Shown here piece by piece: positions 44,184 through 56,224 of a DNA stretch of 64,000 nucleotides. The position numbers and the translations under genes were made by a program. The stretch is from Inonotus obliquus (taxonomy: Eukaryota > Basidiomycota > Agaricomycetes > Hymenochaetales > Hymenochaetaceae): assembly GCA_032164295.1 (NCBI GenBank), contig JAJHTX010000011.1, positions 248,001-312,000 on the forward strand, written 5' to 3'. The notes beneath the pieces were generated by a model. It was given only the letters and a program-made list of their open reading frames with translations, was not told where the DNA came from and did no database searches. Positions within the stretch are counted from its first letter, which is position 1; every line of letters begins with the position of its first letter.

Positions 44184-45646
44184 ATGTCTCCAAGCGTTGA
44201 AGTTCCCAAGGTCAAGCTCAATAGCGGCTTTGAAATCCCGGTTATAGGCCTCGGTGAGTGGTTGTCGATGCAGGGTTGGAAAGAGACGACGGCACTGATC
44301 AGAGATCTATCGATTGATCGCCATTAGGAACCTGGAAATCGCAACCGGAGGAGGTCATCGAGGCTGTTAGGTATGCGATTGCGGAAGGAGGGTACAGACA
44401 CATAGATTGTGCAGCGTACGTGAATGGTCGATTGCTAATTGAAGCTGAGTTGGCTCTTACATTCACTTCAGGGGGTATGGGAACGAGAAAGAGGTCGGAG
44501 AGGGTATTCGAAAGTCTGGCGTGCCTAGGTCTGAGATTTTCGTGCGTGTCCGCAAATTCCTACTGTCATCGGAGCACTCAGTCGAGGTGTGGTCTCTAGA
44601 TAACGAGCAAGCTTTGGAGCACCTGGCATTCGCGCGTTGAGGAAGCTTTAGATAAGACGTTGTCAGACCTCGGAGTGGATTACCTTGATTGCAAGTCATC
44701 ATTTCCCCGAATTAGCCCTCATTCGGTCGCTCAAAATGTCTTCTGTTAATAGTATACCTCGTTCACTGGCCGGTTCCACTCAACCCGAAAGGGAATCATC
44801 CACAGTTCCCGACTCTTCCAGATGGTACCCGTGATATTGATTATTCATGGTCTATTGCGGATACGTGGAAGCAGATGGAAGAAATGGTCAAGAAAGGTAT
44901 GGTTCGGTCTACAGGGTTCTCCGAGTCGCTGTTCTCTGTTCCGCCTATTGACATGTGTGTATGATAAGGCAAAACTAAATCGATCGGCGTGTCTAATTTC
45001 TCACAGAAGAAGTTGGAAGAAATCCTCCCGTCGGCGACTATCGTTCCTGCAGTCGATCAGGTATGTTCCAGGTCTTCTTCTGGTTTGTTAGTCATAAGAC
45101 GGATTCTAATTATGGGCATGTCTTCAGCTCGAGCTACACCTGTACAACCCACAGCACAAGTTGGTCGAGTACCTGAGGTCGGAAGGCATTCAACCACAGG
45201 CATACTCCCCACTTGGTTCCACGGGCTCTCCACTGGTATCAGATGAGTTGGTCAAGGAGTTAGCGGAGAAGTACGATACACAGCCTGTGTACATCCTTCT
45301 CGCATATCTCGGCGAGTGGCTTCATCCTATCTCGATTATCGGATTTATTAACGATTATCTCGGTCCTATGTCTTCGCATATTCAGTTAAGAAGGATATCG
45401 TCGTTCTAGTGAAATCCGTCACACCTTCTCGCATCGCGTCGAACCTTACTGGTACGCTCGCGACAGCACCCAAACTTACCTCGGAAGATATATCGAAACT
45501 CGATGGAGTCGCCGCTTCAGGGAAGCAGAAGAGATTCATAACTCCTCCTTGGGGTGGGTTACTTTATTTGTTGTCTATCATCGGAATGTATAACGTTCTG
45601 ACCAAAATGCGTAGTGATTGATCTTGGATTTGATAACTGGCCATGA
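44184..45646 (+). CDS. Aldo/keto reductase
   Basis: Nine exons: 44184-44253, 44328-44415, 44472-44541, 44600-44690, 44753-44896, 44969-45060, 45128-45311, 45386-45553 and 45615-45646, giving 312 aa. The AKR barrel signature is complete: KLNSGFEIPVIGLGTWKS, Asp and Tyr in YRHIDCAAGYGNEKEVG, Lys in ITSKLWSTWH, His in LYLVHWPVPLNP, then SIGVSNFSQKKLEEIL, LELHLYNPQHKLVEYL and the cofactor loop VLVKSVTPSRIASNL. It should reduce an aldehyde with NADPH. Two introns use GC donors (44691: ATT|GCAAGT; 45312: TCG|GCGAGT). Myo-inositol oxygenase follows on the same strand 1.6 kb away, so glucuronate is a candidate substrate (inference). Confidence 0.92.
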
Positions 45647-47292
45647 AACTTTCATCAGAGATGTTCATGTACGATTTACGTGTATGTGGCGAACAAGAAA
45701 CAAAACTTGCCTTGTATCGTTATATGAGGACGAACGTGAAGATGGGGCTGGGATCCTGACTGGCCAATCTATACTGGAATCGGGTTCTGAGAACTTCCGC
45801 ATTGATCGATCTTACTTCTAGTGCGGCGCAAGATTAAGGGAATCAACACGAGACCACTATCAATTTCATATCAAAGCTCATATCAAGAAGTATTTCTTGT
45901 GTTAACTCTTTCAGACCTTGGACCTGTGCAGCTTTCATGTGGGTATGCTCTGAACATGGGAGAGATATACCCTTGAAAGGCGAAACCCCGATTCATTCGG
46001 GATTGTTCGTTATCAAGTTCAGCACAACTCACGCAACAAGATGACCATAGATCCCATTTATCCGTTTAAATTACTGAGGCGCAACACGTTGCCCGGAGTT
46101 CGAGAACCTCGCGAGATCTTTGAAAGCTACAAATGGATAATTGTCACCCCCGGAGCGGCGATCGGGAGAATATTGGGAATGGTAATGGTGTTGCGGAACC
46201 TTCCCTAGACCGTGGACTTATGCTTTCCGAATGAATGGATGAATAAAGAGGATTCATCGGGGACGGAAGTTTTTACGTGCTACAGGGAAGTGAACAGCGC
46301 CGAATACAAGCTTTCGGGCAGCATAGCAAAACCTTGACAGACAGCGGGAAAGGTATAAACTCATCTCCGTCGTATTGGCGGACTGCTTTAAGATGTACAG
46401 TCACAGCCTCGGGATGGGAAAATTATTCTTAACTCGTGTCGGTGATCGCAGTGATGGGAGAACCAAAAGGTGACTAATACGAATCCTCTGAAGATAGACT
46501 TTTTTTTCCATCTATGCCTAGGCTGTTGTGCTACGGTGTCTTCTGGGTGGTGTGTGTCGAAGGCGCGTGTTCAATGAATACTTGTAGAGTGAATGTCCGT
46601 GTGAAGGCCGGATGGGAGAATGTCAGGATGTTACATGAGTGAGAAAGCATGCTTGTTATGTGCGAAACTTCAAGTTGCCGTTGTTCATTCATGTCGAGGC
46701 AGTGAAAGAAAGACGGTCAGCACGAAACGAGAAGGAACGTACCAGCGGAACAATCAAGATTGAGAGATGTTACCTGTTATTACGCTGATCGTCTTTGTGT
46801 TTCATTCTAATCCTTTCTTGCCAATACTGCATCCAACTGCATCCGAAGCATGAATGAAGCGAGAGGAAGAAAGAAAGAGAGAGATCTGGGAGTGGAAAGT
46901 CTTGCCACCTCTTGGCTGACTCTATACCTAATAAGGGAATGCCGATCTGAATATTTGTGGTATTTGTCCCTTGTTGCCATCGATGGGATGTTACGGTCAC
47001 AACGTGCCGAGTGATTGGGGCCACTCTGAAACGAGTAATTTTCATTTTTAAATTTCGCTCCATACCTCGGTCGGAAATCTTTCCTCCAATAATGTCTACT
47101 TGTTTTCTTACCCTCTGCCACTGCGATCACTCGCCCTTCACAGCATCGGCCATATTCTCTTATATACCCAGGAATCCCTCCGCTACCGCTTGGTCATAGA
47201 AAGGCAGAAGCTTCTCTTCCACCACCACAGTCGCTGGTCTTTGTTGCGCCGTCCGTCCACGCCTTCTCTTCTCTATCTATTTTCCCACCACC
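45647..47292. other. Intergenic upstream of MIOX
   Basis: About 1.6 kb with no supportable exon. The last 150 bases are pyrimidine-rich with TTATATACC at about 47160, a possible TATA-like site. Confidence 0.4.
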
Positions 47293-48695
47293 ATGCCTGG
47301 TCTTGAACGAACTGGCCGAATTCTCGACGACACTTCGGACGCAATCGATGAAGGTGTGTTCCCCATTTCCCACCATTGTCCGGTTCTCGTTTTGAATGTC
47401 ACCTGATGATGGTCCGGCTCCAACGATTGTAGTCAACGTCCTCAAAGCCGAGGTTTTAGACGAAGCTTCTTCCACGTCGGACTGGAGCTCGGAAGCGACT
47501 CTTGATACCGTAAAGGACAAAAGCACGTTCCGGCAGTACGAAAGTGCGTGTGATCGGGTGAAGGCCTTTTACAAGGAACAGCACGGTGCGTATATTCTCA
47601 TCTTCCATTGGCCACCTTATTCATGGACGATCCGTTTTCCCGTGGCGAACAGAGAAGCAAACGGTAGCGTTTAACCTGAAGGCACGGGAAGACTTCAAGA
47701 AGATCAAACGTGCCAGAATGGGTGTTTGGCAGGCGATAGAACTGCTCAATACTCTCGTTGACGAGTCTGATCCTGATGTGCGTTTCTATTATAATTGTTC
47801 TGTTCCTGTTTGTTATGCTGAGTGCCTTTTTTCGTTGCTTAGACGAGTCTATCGCAGATCGGGCACCTCTTGCAGACTGCAGAAGCGATCAGAAAAGATG
47901 GCAAACCTGAGTGGATGCAGGCAAGTCCTCATCTTTGATCGGCATTATCGGTGGCTCAGATAATGATAACGTATTAATAGGTCACTGGCCTGGTCCACGA
48001 TTTAGGCAAGCTACTGTTCTTCTTTGGGTCGCAAGGTCAATGGGACGTTGTCGGCGTAAGCTCCATTCCGGTCTTCCTTCTCGTAGCGCTATAACTCAAC
48101 TACCTTCTCTCGCCATGCAGGACACATTCGTTGTAGGCTGCGCATTCTCCGACAAGATCATCTATCCGGGCACGTTTGAGAACAACCCGGATTTCCACGA
48201 TCCTGTCTACTCCACAAAATATGGTATCTATAAACCAAACTGTGGCCTGGACAATGTCATGCTTTCGTGGGGACATGACGAGGTGCGTCAGAAACTCGGT
48301 GTTCCTGGCAATCTCCGTTTTACTCATCCGAAGCTTTTTCTTGAATGCAGTATTTGTATAACGTCCTGAAGGATCAGAGTAGTCTCCCAGAAGAAGGTCT
48401 TGCAATGATCCGATATCACAGTTTCTACCCGTACGTCCTCCTTTCCTCCGCTGGCTCCACAGTTTCTTGGTTCGCCATTCGACACCTGCTAATAGTTGTA
48501 TTCTATAGGTGGCACCGCGAGAACGCGTACTCACACTTGATGAGCGAGAATGACCAAAAGACGCTGGATGTTGTTCGTGCCTTCAACCCATATGACTTGT
48601 ACAGCAAAAGCGATGAGCCGTGCGACGTGGAGAAGCTTCGCCCGTATTATGAGGGCTTAATTGCGAAGTTCTTCCCTCCCGAGTTAGACTGGTAA
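47293..48695 (+). CDS. MIOX: Myo-inositol oxygenase
   Basis: Eight exons: 47293-47353, 47433-47585, 47653-47777, 47843-47920, 47981-48055, 48121-48282, 48351-48430 and 48509-48695, giving 306 aa, slightly longer than animal MIOX. The HD-type di-iron ligands are visible: [13 protein letters not shown], the HD pair in [20 protein letters not shown], His in [15 protein letters not shown] and [20 protein letters not shown]. Substrate-side segments [20 protein letters not shown] and [18 protein letters not shown] are also typical. It oxidises myo-inositol with O2 to D-glucuronate, the first step of eukaryotic inositol catabolism. The intron after exon 4 has a GC donor (CAG|GCAAGT); without it the conserved [12 protein letters not shown] join is lost. 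Confidence 0.95.
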
Positions 48696-49521
48696 TATGG
48701 TGAAGATAAGAAAGAAAGAAAGTTTTCTTAAGAACTATTATAATTTCCGATAAAGCTTTCATACTCGTAGTGTTTAATATTGTCTCGGCTCGATGTCGAG
48801 GCGAATGGTGTTTGACTGCCACCTGTAGACTTATCATTATTACTTCGTTGTCTCTTTGCTAGTTGATACGTAGAGGTTACCTATTCCTGTGCTAATCCTG
48901 TTTTACCGTTGTTTGCTGTGATTAATGCCCCTATGGTAGTCTTACAGAGTTCATCTTTAGCTCTGGTATTTAGTAGTTAGTCATTCGATTCGACAGAACT
49001 TTGTGCCTAGAATATACTATTTGGTGCTTCCCCGAATTGGCCTGGTGCCCCGTGACCAGTAAAGTATCCTAGTTAAACGACTTCTTTCTCTTCTTTGTTC
49101 GTGTACCTCGGGAGTTCAGCGCCTCCTAAAGTTGACTGTGGAGCCACCGCCTTGGCCTTCTGTGGAAGAATTATTCGTGAGGCTTCGGCGTGTCTGTCTT
49201 TATTCTCGCGCTGACACCATCCTTTCTTGTTGTTTGTACGCGCCGTTCAGACTGATATAGTGCCTGGCTCTCCGGATCCGAAGTCGTCTTGTCAGACAAT
49301 AGAGCTCAATGCTTGATGCTTAATGAAGAGACAGACGTTTTGATGTCGTTGTAGGCCTGGGCAACGGAGATGGTTGTAGAGTGCCGAGTCTGTCAGTCAA
49401 TCGTCGTGCGAATGTAAGCTCGGATCGCCTTGGGGACTTCGGCTTCGGAGGGAGAGCTTCATACTTAATGTCAAATAAAAGGCTATCGCCACACCGGACA
49501 ACTCTCCCGGTCTCGGCTTTC
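48696..49521. other. Intergenic
   Basis: No gene seen. It holds the 3' flank of MIOX and a stretch before the first copy of the secreted-protein duplication. Confidence 0.4.
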
Positions 49522-50460
49522 GTTAACCGGTTCATATTACCGGTACTTCTATTTTTACTCTTCACTCTGGTATGATCCTAATCGAGGTGGCCTAACTCGT
49601 TTTCAACAGCGGACACTCAAGAGGGGTCGCAAGAAATTTTCTGGACGCGCAATAGAAGTTTCGCATGGCGCGAGAAGACGTAGAAAAAAAATTCCGGATG
49701 AGACATGGACAATGGATGGATGGTACCCGACCGGTGGGTCCTCGTGGCATACAAGAATTATAACACTTTTCGAATCCTGTCGAAGCCATAGGCGTCGTTA
49801 GAACGGTGACCATACCTTCTTTAGGTACCCCTGGATCCTGGATCCGTGGCGGAGTTCAAAAGCTTGGTATGCGTCAAAATATATCCTAACCGGATAAACG
49901 CTCGTTTGTACTATAAGGTACCTTGTCTGACGGAGGGAGCTATTCGTGCCGTTATAGTCCCTCAAAACGGGGAATCAACAGTGGACGTAACGAATCCCCT
50001 TGCACGCCTCGTGGAGCTCTTCACATGCTTCGCCAGCCTTCTCTTGCATTTTTACCTGGAAGCTATGTCAGGAACAATACCTCAAAGAGATGGTTGTGAT
50101 CGTCTGTAAGTCTTATTCATCATCGTACTCAACAATGGCATTCTGATTCGGTATTTGTTTTACCTTTTATGAGTTTTTTTGCTCAGAGATGTAGCGGTTC
50201 CTGTGTTCTCAGGGCTTTCATGGTTCCGAGAGGTAGAACACTTCCAGACTCTCGCGATTTACGCGTGTACTTGCGCAAAAACATTTTTGATGACATTTTT
50301 TGACCTTGTTGGCCACGGGTTCCCGTGTATTACTCTTTTGACAGCTTTATCCCGAAGGCACTGTCAACGCACCTGGGAAAGCGGAGACGGAGCTTTTTTT
50401 GTGACCCGGCCAACGAGAAGATGAAAAATTTGAAAGGTGCCAGACAGGTGCCAGCAAAGC

Positions 50461-50466
50461 TATAAA
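50461..50466 (+). promoter_or_regulatory. TATA box, secreted protein copy 1
   Basis: TATAAA, 131 bases before the ATG; preserved at 56089-56095 in copy 2. Confidence 0.6.
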
Positions 50467-50596
50467 GCGACAGTGGTTCTGGTTGCTAAAGGATCAGTCA
50501 ACAGTTCAACAGTCGACTTCGCTCTTGTTTTCTTCCTCAGGCAGGCTTTCAAGTGCTCAATCTTTCCAGACTACTCCAATCCCAAATCAAACTATC

Positions 50597-51375
50597 ATGT
50601 TGTTCTCTCGCTTTGTGTCTTTCGTCGCTTTCACTGCTGCCGTTGGCGGTGTTGCTATTGCATCCCCGGCACCTGAGAAACGCGACGCTGCATCTGTTCA
50701 GAGCATCGTTGATGATCTCCAGTCCAAGGTCAACAGTATTGTGCCCCAGATCAGTAAGTAGTCTTTTGTTGGTGTGGGATTGAATGATCTTATTGACTGG
50801 TATGGGTTCTGTTTCTAGCTGAGCTGGCACAGAACAACCAAGCTTCGGAGGATACGCTCATTCCGCTACTTGACGAGCTCATCAGCTCTTTCAGTACCGC
50901 GACTACTTCGCTCGCCACCAACTCTGCTCGCTCGCTCCCGGGCGACCTTCAGAAGCGCCAGAATGTATTCGGCATCGCTCAGTCCGTCTCTAGTATCCTC
51001 TCGGTATGTTGTAACGAAAAGCACAAACTAGTATGCATGTTGTTGACATTGATCATTATTTAGAGCGTGACTAGTGCTCTCAACCCGATCGTTACTGGCT
51101 CTGTCGCCAGCACCATCCCGAGTCTGGGTAACCGCCTCTCACTCCTTGATTCGTCCTCTTCTGGACTCCTGAGCGGTTTGAACACCCTGCTTCCTGGTGT
51201 TTTGGGCATCGTTACTGGCCTGCTTGGTTCTCTGTACGATCACCCCTTTGTTTACTGTCTAATCAAGAGCGCTGACTTTATTTATCACTTTAGCTTGCCC
51301 ACTGTTCTCGGTCTCCTCGGTGGTGGTGGAGGATTGGGTGGTCTTCTTGGCATTTTGGGCATCTTGGGCCTATAA
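50597..51375 (+). CDS. Small secreted cysteine-free protein with Kex2 sites, copy 1
   Basis: Exons 50597-50753, 50819-51003, 51064-51233 and 51294-51375 give 197 aa. Residues 1-22 (MLFSRFVSFVAFTAAVGGVA..) are a signal peptide. SPAPEKR at 23-29 looks like a propeptide ending in a Kex2 Lys-Arg site, and GDLQKR at 94-99 is a second one. Between them lies an amphipathic helical segment (SIVDDLQSKVNSIVPQI, ELAQNNQASEDTLIPLLDEL). After it come Ser/Leu-rich helices (SGLLSGLNTLLPGVLGIVTG) and a Gly/Leu tail (LGLLGGGGGLGGLLGILG). There is no cysteine, so it is not a hydrophobin, though it is strongly amphipathic. A surface-active or processed-peptide role is inference only. Confidence 0.8.
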
Positions 51376-51640
51376 ATTGAGGGAAAGCGAAGTCGCTCGG
51401 CTCTAGTGTCGTAGAGGTAGTAGTAACGAGTGTTTAAGAGCGTTTCTTTTTGGATAACGGTTTAGGAAAATCACATGTGGATTTGATTGGTTGTGGCTTC
51501 TCTTCCTTCCTTGGGATTCGATTTTTTTCTTTCAAGGGTTCGTAGTTGATGTTTTTTTTTTGCTAGTTTGGGTAAAATTTTGGGTTTTCTGTAACGGTTG
51601 TTGAATAAATGGTTGGATGATAAATCTTATCGCCTCGAAA

Positions 51641-52047
51641 TGCCCAGTCTCAGCCAGCAACTTATAGCGGCGAGGCAATACGTGCTGGCAATTTCCATTT
51701 CCAACTACGATCCGTGCCGCGTCGCGCCGGTGATCGACGCACGCATGACTGTGTCGCAATATTCAAGATGGCCTTCGGCTTGATCTCACGTCTTGCACAA
51801 CACCACATAAATTCTCAGAGAATGCGGAAAATATGTTTGAAAGTGTGTAGAATAGGAATCCGTTTTTTCTGTACGAAATAATTCACATCTAAGTGCAAAA
51901 CTCGCTGCTTCTAAGCAATATCTCTGCAACCGAAACAATATATCGATGAAGTGAGGGGGGAGATAGATTTCGAAAGTTGGAGGGAAAGATACGGAATACG
52001 GAAATAAGGAAACTTAGGAGCACGTGATCTGATTGAAGCGATGCTTT
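51641..52047. other. Intergenic
   Basis: 3' flank of the first duplicate; no gene seen. Confidence 0.4.
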
Positions 52048-52630
52048 CACGGCGGGCAAATCGGGATGGAGGTAAGGTTGGAATTTTAAATGTTTTTTTG
52101 CTGTTATTTTAAATGCCGGTAAGCATATCGACCCATAAGATATTATAAATATAAACCACGTGTCGATATTTTAAATATCGATAAGGGTATCGATCAGATT
52201 GATATTTTAAATATCAGTCGGGTAGATATTCTGTACTACAGGTGGGTACATTAAGTCTTCGGCCCCCCCAAATTTGGAAGGTGATTTGCATGCCTTATTG
52301 GGTAAGTAATCTTGTCGAACTCAGACCTTGCCGACATGAACAGGTTACCAGGGTGCTACCCGACGCTTAAATTGCCATATAAAGTATGCAAATCCACCTT
52401 CCTAAAACAGGGGGGCCGAAGACTTAATGTACCCACCTGTAGCATATCTGCCTGAAAGAAATTTAAAATGGCTTTCGCGCTGTCATTTTATGTAAATATC
52501 CGTAAGCATATCAAACCTACCGACACTATAAATATCAATCACGTGCTGATATGCTTACCGGCATTTAAAATGACGGCGAAAAAAACATTTAAAATTCCGA
52601 CCTTACCTCCATCCTGATTTGCCCGCCGTG
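52048..52630. mobile_element. Non-autonomous inverted-repeat element (MITE-like), outer element
   Basis: The ends are long inverted repeats: CACGGCGGGCAAATC at 52048-52062 is mirrored by GATTTGCCCGCCGTG at 52616-52630. Similarity continues inward for about 80 bases (GGATGGAGGTAAGG, GGAATTTTAAATGTTTTTTT, ATTTTAAATGCCGGTAAGCATATC). The interior is A/T-rich with further ATTTTAAATATCGATA palindromes and has no coding capacity. Target-site duplications are unclear. It looks like a miniature element mobilised in trans; the superfamily cannot be named. Confidence 0.75.
52236..52442. mobile_element. Second inverted-repeat element nested inside the first
   Basis: Begins CTACAGGTGGGTACATTAAG (continuing TCTTCGGCCCCCC) at 52236 and ends with the exact reverse complement at 52442: 33 perfect bases, then imperfect pairing for about 25 more (GGAAGGTGATTTGCAT / ATGCAAATCCACCTTCC). 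207 bp, non-coding. It interrupts the outer element, so it inserted later. Confidence 0.75.
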
Positions 52631-53150
52631 TTTGTAATAAAATTGTATTCATTCCTCTTGTCCCTTGTCCAAACAGTTGAAATCAATAGCTTAGCACTGA
52701 ACAGCAAGCTGTTGAGTTTCGTTGAGTCGATCACCTTTTTTGTGTGTTGTAAATCCATTGTAAGTTGATCAACCTAAACCTACAACCTCATCTTCAACTC
52801 GCCCACAGTCCCTAGCTCTAGCTGTTTCCCAGTCCCACTTACAGTCCCAGTTGCATTCGAGAACGTCATTCATCACAACTTGGAGGGAATGCTGTTGGAA
52901 TTGCGAGCGGGTCGAGGGCGGGGTCGCACGTCACATGTCTAAAGCGAGTACATGATGCCTCTCCAATTACTTTGACTTTGGGTCACAGGAGCTAACTCGT
53001 AATTGCAGTAAATCTGGTTCGCTTTAGCTCTGTAAACGGCGCGGCTATCCGCCCTTCTTTACACAGGTACCCTCATCGCCTCCCACCAGATCAGAGTCTA
53101 GGCCCGTGCAGTCGTTTGGCTCCATAGAAGCAACGTAATCCAGTATGTTA
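52631..53150. other. Intergenic
   Basis: No gene seen between the inverted-repeat element and the eIF4G-like remnant. Confidence 0.4.
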
Positions 53151-53419
53151 ACGGCGGCAAAGCCGTCGCTGGCATCTAGTGCTTCGAACTAGTCGTCATC
53201 TCATCTTCGAACCAGTCATCATCATCCACACCTACTGCGGCATCAACAAGGAGTACTATCCCTTCCTCGACGCGCAAAACGAAAGTCGATGCCTCATCAT
53301 GTTTCGGGGTGGCGGGAGCAATACAAAGACCTCATCCTCTGTAAATACAACTTTGTATGAGAGTGTCATCAATAACTTCCTCAACATTATACGCCTCTCT
53401 TCGTTCCTGCGGATATGCG

Positions 53420-54553
53420 AAATCCGAATGTTGGAGATGCTCTTCGTTCGCCCAATAATCAACAGACAATGCCAAACAGCACTCCAGGCAGACCTGCTAA
53501 CACAACACCAGCACCAAGTGCAGACTGTCCAAAGTATTCCAATGCAAGCGTGCCTGGATAGCCTGGTTACTATGTCAGCTTAATTCAATAAAATCCGTGA
53601 TTGGCTTGTACTAAACTAACTGCAGTAACCTCACATGCTTGGAATGCTAATGCAAGGTATTCCCGGAGTTGAACACTACATGCATCATTCTCCGCAGCAT
53701 CCAAAGCAGCACCCGCATCAAGGACCACCGGCTCCAATCCGGCTGCCTGGAGCGTCTCAGGGTTTTCGACAGCACTTCTTAGCGTAGGTCCACGACTACA
53801 TACTAATGCTACTGCTTTTGTTCCGGGTCATTTGGCCAGAGGAAGATAAGCAATATTACGGATGCATCAGAACGTAAAGTTGATCTGGATAGACTCCGAA
53901 AGCACGGCGCTACCCCATCTTCTCTGTCCTCCACTCCCACCTCAGATAAGAATGGGCAGCAGAAATTTCGTCCGGAGATAGAAGAGGAGCGATTGAAGAG
54001 GATCGAGGAAGAGAAGCAAAAGAAGATGAAGGAAGGGAAAGGGAGGGGAGGAAGAAGTGTGAGGCGAAAGAGGCCGAGGAGCAGACACAACGGGAGGACG
54101 AGGAGAAGGCCAAAGCTGTGGAGGAGGCTAGAGTTGAGGCAGAGGAAGAGAAGAAGCGGAAGAAACGGGATGAGCGGCAGCGAAAAGAATAAGAGTGTAT
54201 AAGGAACGCAAGCGGAAGGAGGGAGAAGAAAGGGAGCATGCAAGGCAGAGGAAGAGCGACGACGGAGGGAGGATGAGGAGGACCGTTGACGCGCTTGTCC
54301 AAGCCATTCGACTGCTGCCTGTCATGAGATGTACACTCGCCTATGGCGAATGATGGTAGAATAGATGAGTCCTAACGTCGACACCAATAGCATTCGCAAT
54401 ACCAGGGGCAAACCGATCACTGGTGGTTTGCACTTCCATAAATGCCTTTTTGATCACTGTTGGGAGGACTTCAATCACGGCTGGTCAGACGAGAAGATGA
54501 TGCAACAGCTGCTAAGGTCAAAGCGACTGGGTAGTTGGCAGAGGTCCATATGA
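53420..54553 (+). pseudogene. eIF4G pseudogene fragment
   Basis: Broken frames read, in order, like fungal translation initiation factor 4G. First a low-complexity part: RSPNNQQTMPNSTPGRPANT (about 53436-53495) and GIPGVEHYMHHSPQHPKQHP. Then RKISNITDASERKVDLDRLR and EIEEERLKRIEEEKQKKMKE, and a one-base shift leads into EEQTQREDEEKAKAVEEARV. Finally comes a piece of the MIF4G domain: CHEMYTRLWRMMVE, an in-frame TAG at 54363-54365, then MSPNVDTNSIRNTRGKPITG and CLFDHCWEDFNHGWSDEK. The eIF4E-binding region and the rest of MIF4G are missing. The stop, frameshifts and deletions make it non-functional. Identification rests on motif order and the MIF4G stretch. Confidence 0.7.
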
Positions 54554-55150
54554 TAGAATGATTTATGTACTTCAACAATAAACCTAGCCGTTCCTTCTCA
54601 AATTATACCTTATTCGTAAGCTCTTGTAAGCACCTCTCATTATCACAAAGAATCAGAATTTCTGGTGGCAAAATACATGAGTTATGATAATTGCAATATC
54701 GGAGGAGGGAGCTCTGCAAGTAAGCATGACAGTCGACTGCCCCGTTTCATCATGACGGATACAACATTGAGCACCAATAAGCTGGATATGGATGCACGCA
54801 TGGCTGGCCTGAGCTTACGGGCGTGAATCATAATTTTACGGGCAGTATTTCTTGAGCTAGGATTTTTGCACTTCCTGGGGGAGGAGGTGAGGAGGGGGAC
54901 TTCCGAGGTTGTCATTTTTGTCCTGCCACATACATACACATTTCTCAGATATTTTTACATGTACAGATGCACATTTTCGAGAGATTTTTGTGCGAAGATA
55001 TATCATATTCTTACTTGCTTTATTGACGGAGAAATGGGCGATTTTGTTGGTTTTCGATCCTTGAGGGCAGTCGCGCGTCAAAACAAGCACGTGAAAGTCA
55101 CGAGTGTGGTTTTTTGACTTCAGCTGTAAACATCCTATGTGGAAAACACT
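54554..55150. other. Intergenic
   Basis: No gene seen before the second duplication copy. Confidence 0.4.
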
Positions 55151-56088
55151 GTTACCGGTTCATTACCGGTAAGTCTATTTTTGCTCTTCACTCTGGTATG
55201 CTCCCAATCGAGGTGGCCTAACTCGTTTTCAGCAGCGGACAACTCAAGAAGGGTTGCAAGAATCTTGCTGAACGTGCAATAGAAGTCTCGCATGGTGCGA
55301 GAACACGTAGAAGAGAAACCGGGTAAGACATGAACAATGGTTGGATGGTACCCGACCGGTGGGTCCTCGTGGCATACAACCTTTTCTAGGACGTGTCGAA
55401 TCCTGTCGAAGCCATAGGCGTCGTTAGAACGGTGACCAGACCCCTTCTTTAGGTACCCCTGGATCCTGGATCCGTGGCGGAGTTCAAAAGCTTGGTATAC
55501 GTCAAAATACTTCTTAACCGGATAAACGCTCGTTTGTGCTATATGGTACCTTGTCGGACGGAGGGTGCCATTCGTGCCGTTATAGTCCCTCAAAATGGCG
55601 AATCAACAGTGGCCGCAACGAATCCCCTTGCACGCCCTGTGGAGCTCTTCACATGCTTCGCCAGCCTTCTCTTGCATTTTTACCTGGAAGCTATGTCAGG
55701 AACAATACCTCAAAGAGATGGTTGTGATCGTCTGTAAGTCTTATTCATCATCGTACTCAACAATGGCATTCTGCTTCGGTATTTTTTCTACCTTTTATGA
55801 ACATTTTTGCTCAGAGATGTAACGGTTCCTGTTCTCAGGTCTTTCAATGGTTCTGAGAGGGAGAACGCTTCCAGACTCTCGCGATTTACGCGTGTACTTG
55901 CGCAAAAACATCTTTGATGACATTTTTTGACCTTGTTGGCCACGGGTTCCCGTGTATTACCCTTTTGACAGCATTATTCCGTAGGCACTGTCAACGCACC
56001 TGGGAAAGCGGAGACGGAAGCTTTTTTTGTGTCCCGGCCAACGAGAAGATGAAAAATTTGAAGGGTGCCAGACAGGTGCCAGCAAAGC

Positions 56089-56095
56089 TATAAAA
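56089..56095 (+). promoter_or_regulatory. TATA box, secreted protein copy 2
   Basis: TATAAAA, 130 bases before the ATG; same position as in copy 1. Confidence 0.6.
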
Positions 56096-56224
56096 CGACG
56101 GTGGATCTGGTTGCTAAAGGATCAGTCAACAGTTCAACAGTCGACTTCGCTCTTGTTTTCTTCCTCAGGCAGGCTTTCAAGTGCTCAATCTTTCCAGACT
56201 ACTTCAATCCCAAATCAAACTATC

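Larger units (their letters stand above)
49522..51640. repeat. Segmental duplication, copy 1 (~2.1 kb)
   Basis: Nearly collinear with 55151-57312. Matching landmarks include ACCGGTTCAT near the left edge, CTCTTCACTCTGGTATG, CATAGGCGTCGTTAGAACGG, CTGGATCCTGGATCCGTGGC, the promoter, all four exons of the secreted-protein gene and, near the right edge, GAATAAATGGTTGGATGATA. Confidence 0.9.

Noticed and set aside
53809..54302. Minus-strand frames of 130-144 aa
   Set aside because: They are antisense to the Glu/Lys-rich eIF4G-like stretch; Leu/Ser/Phe-rich composition is expected from that bias.
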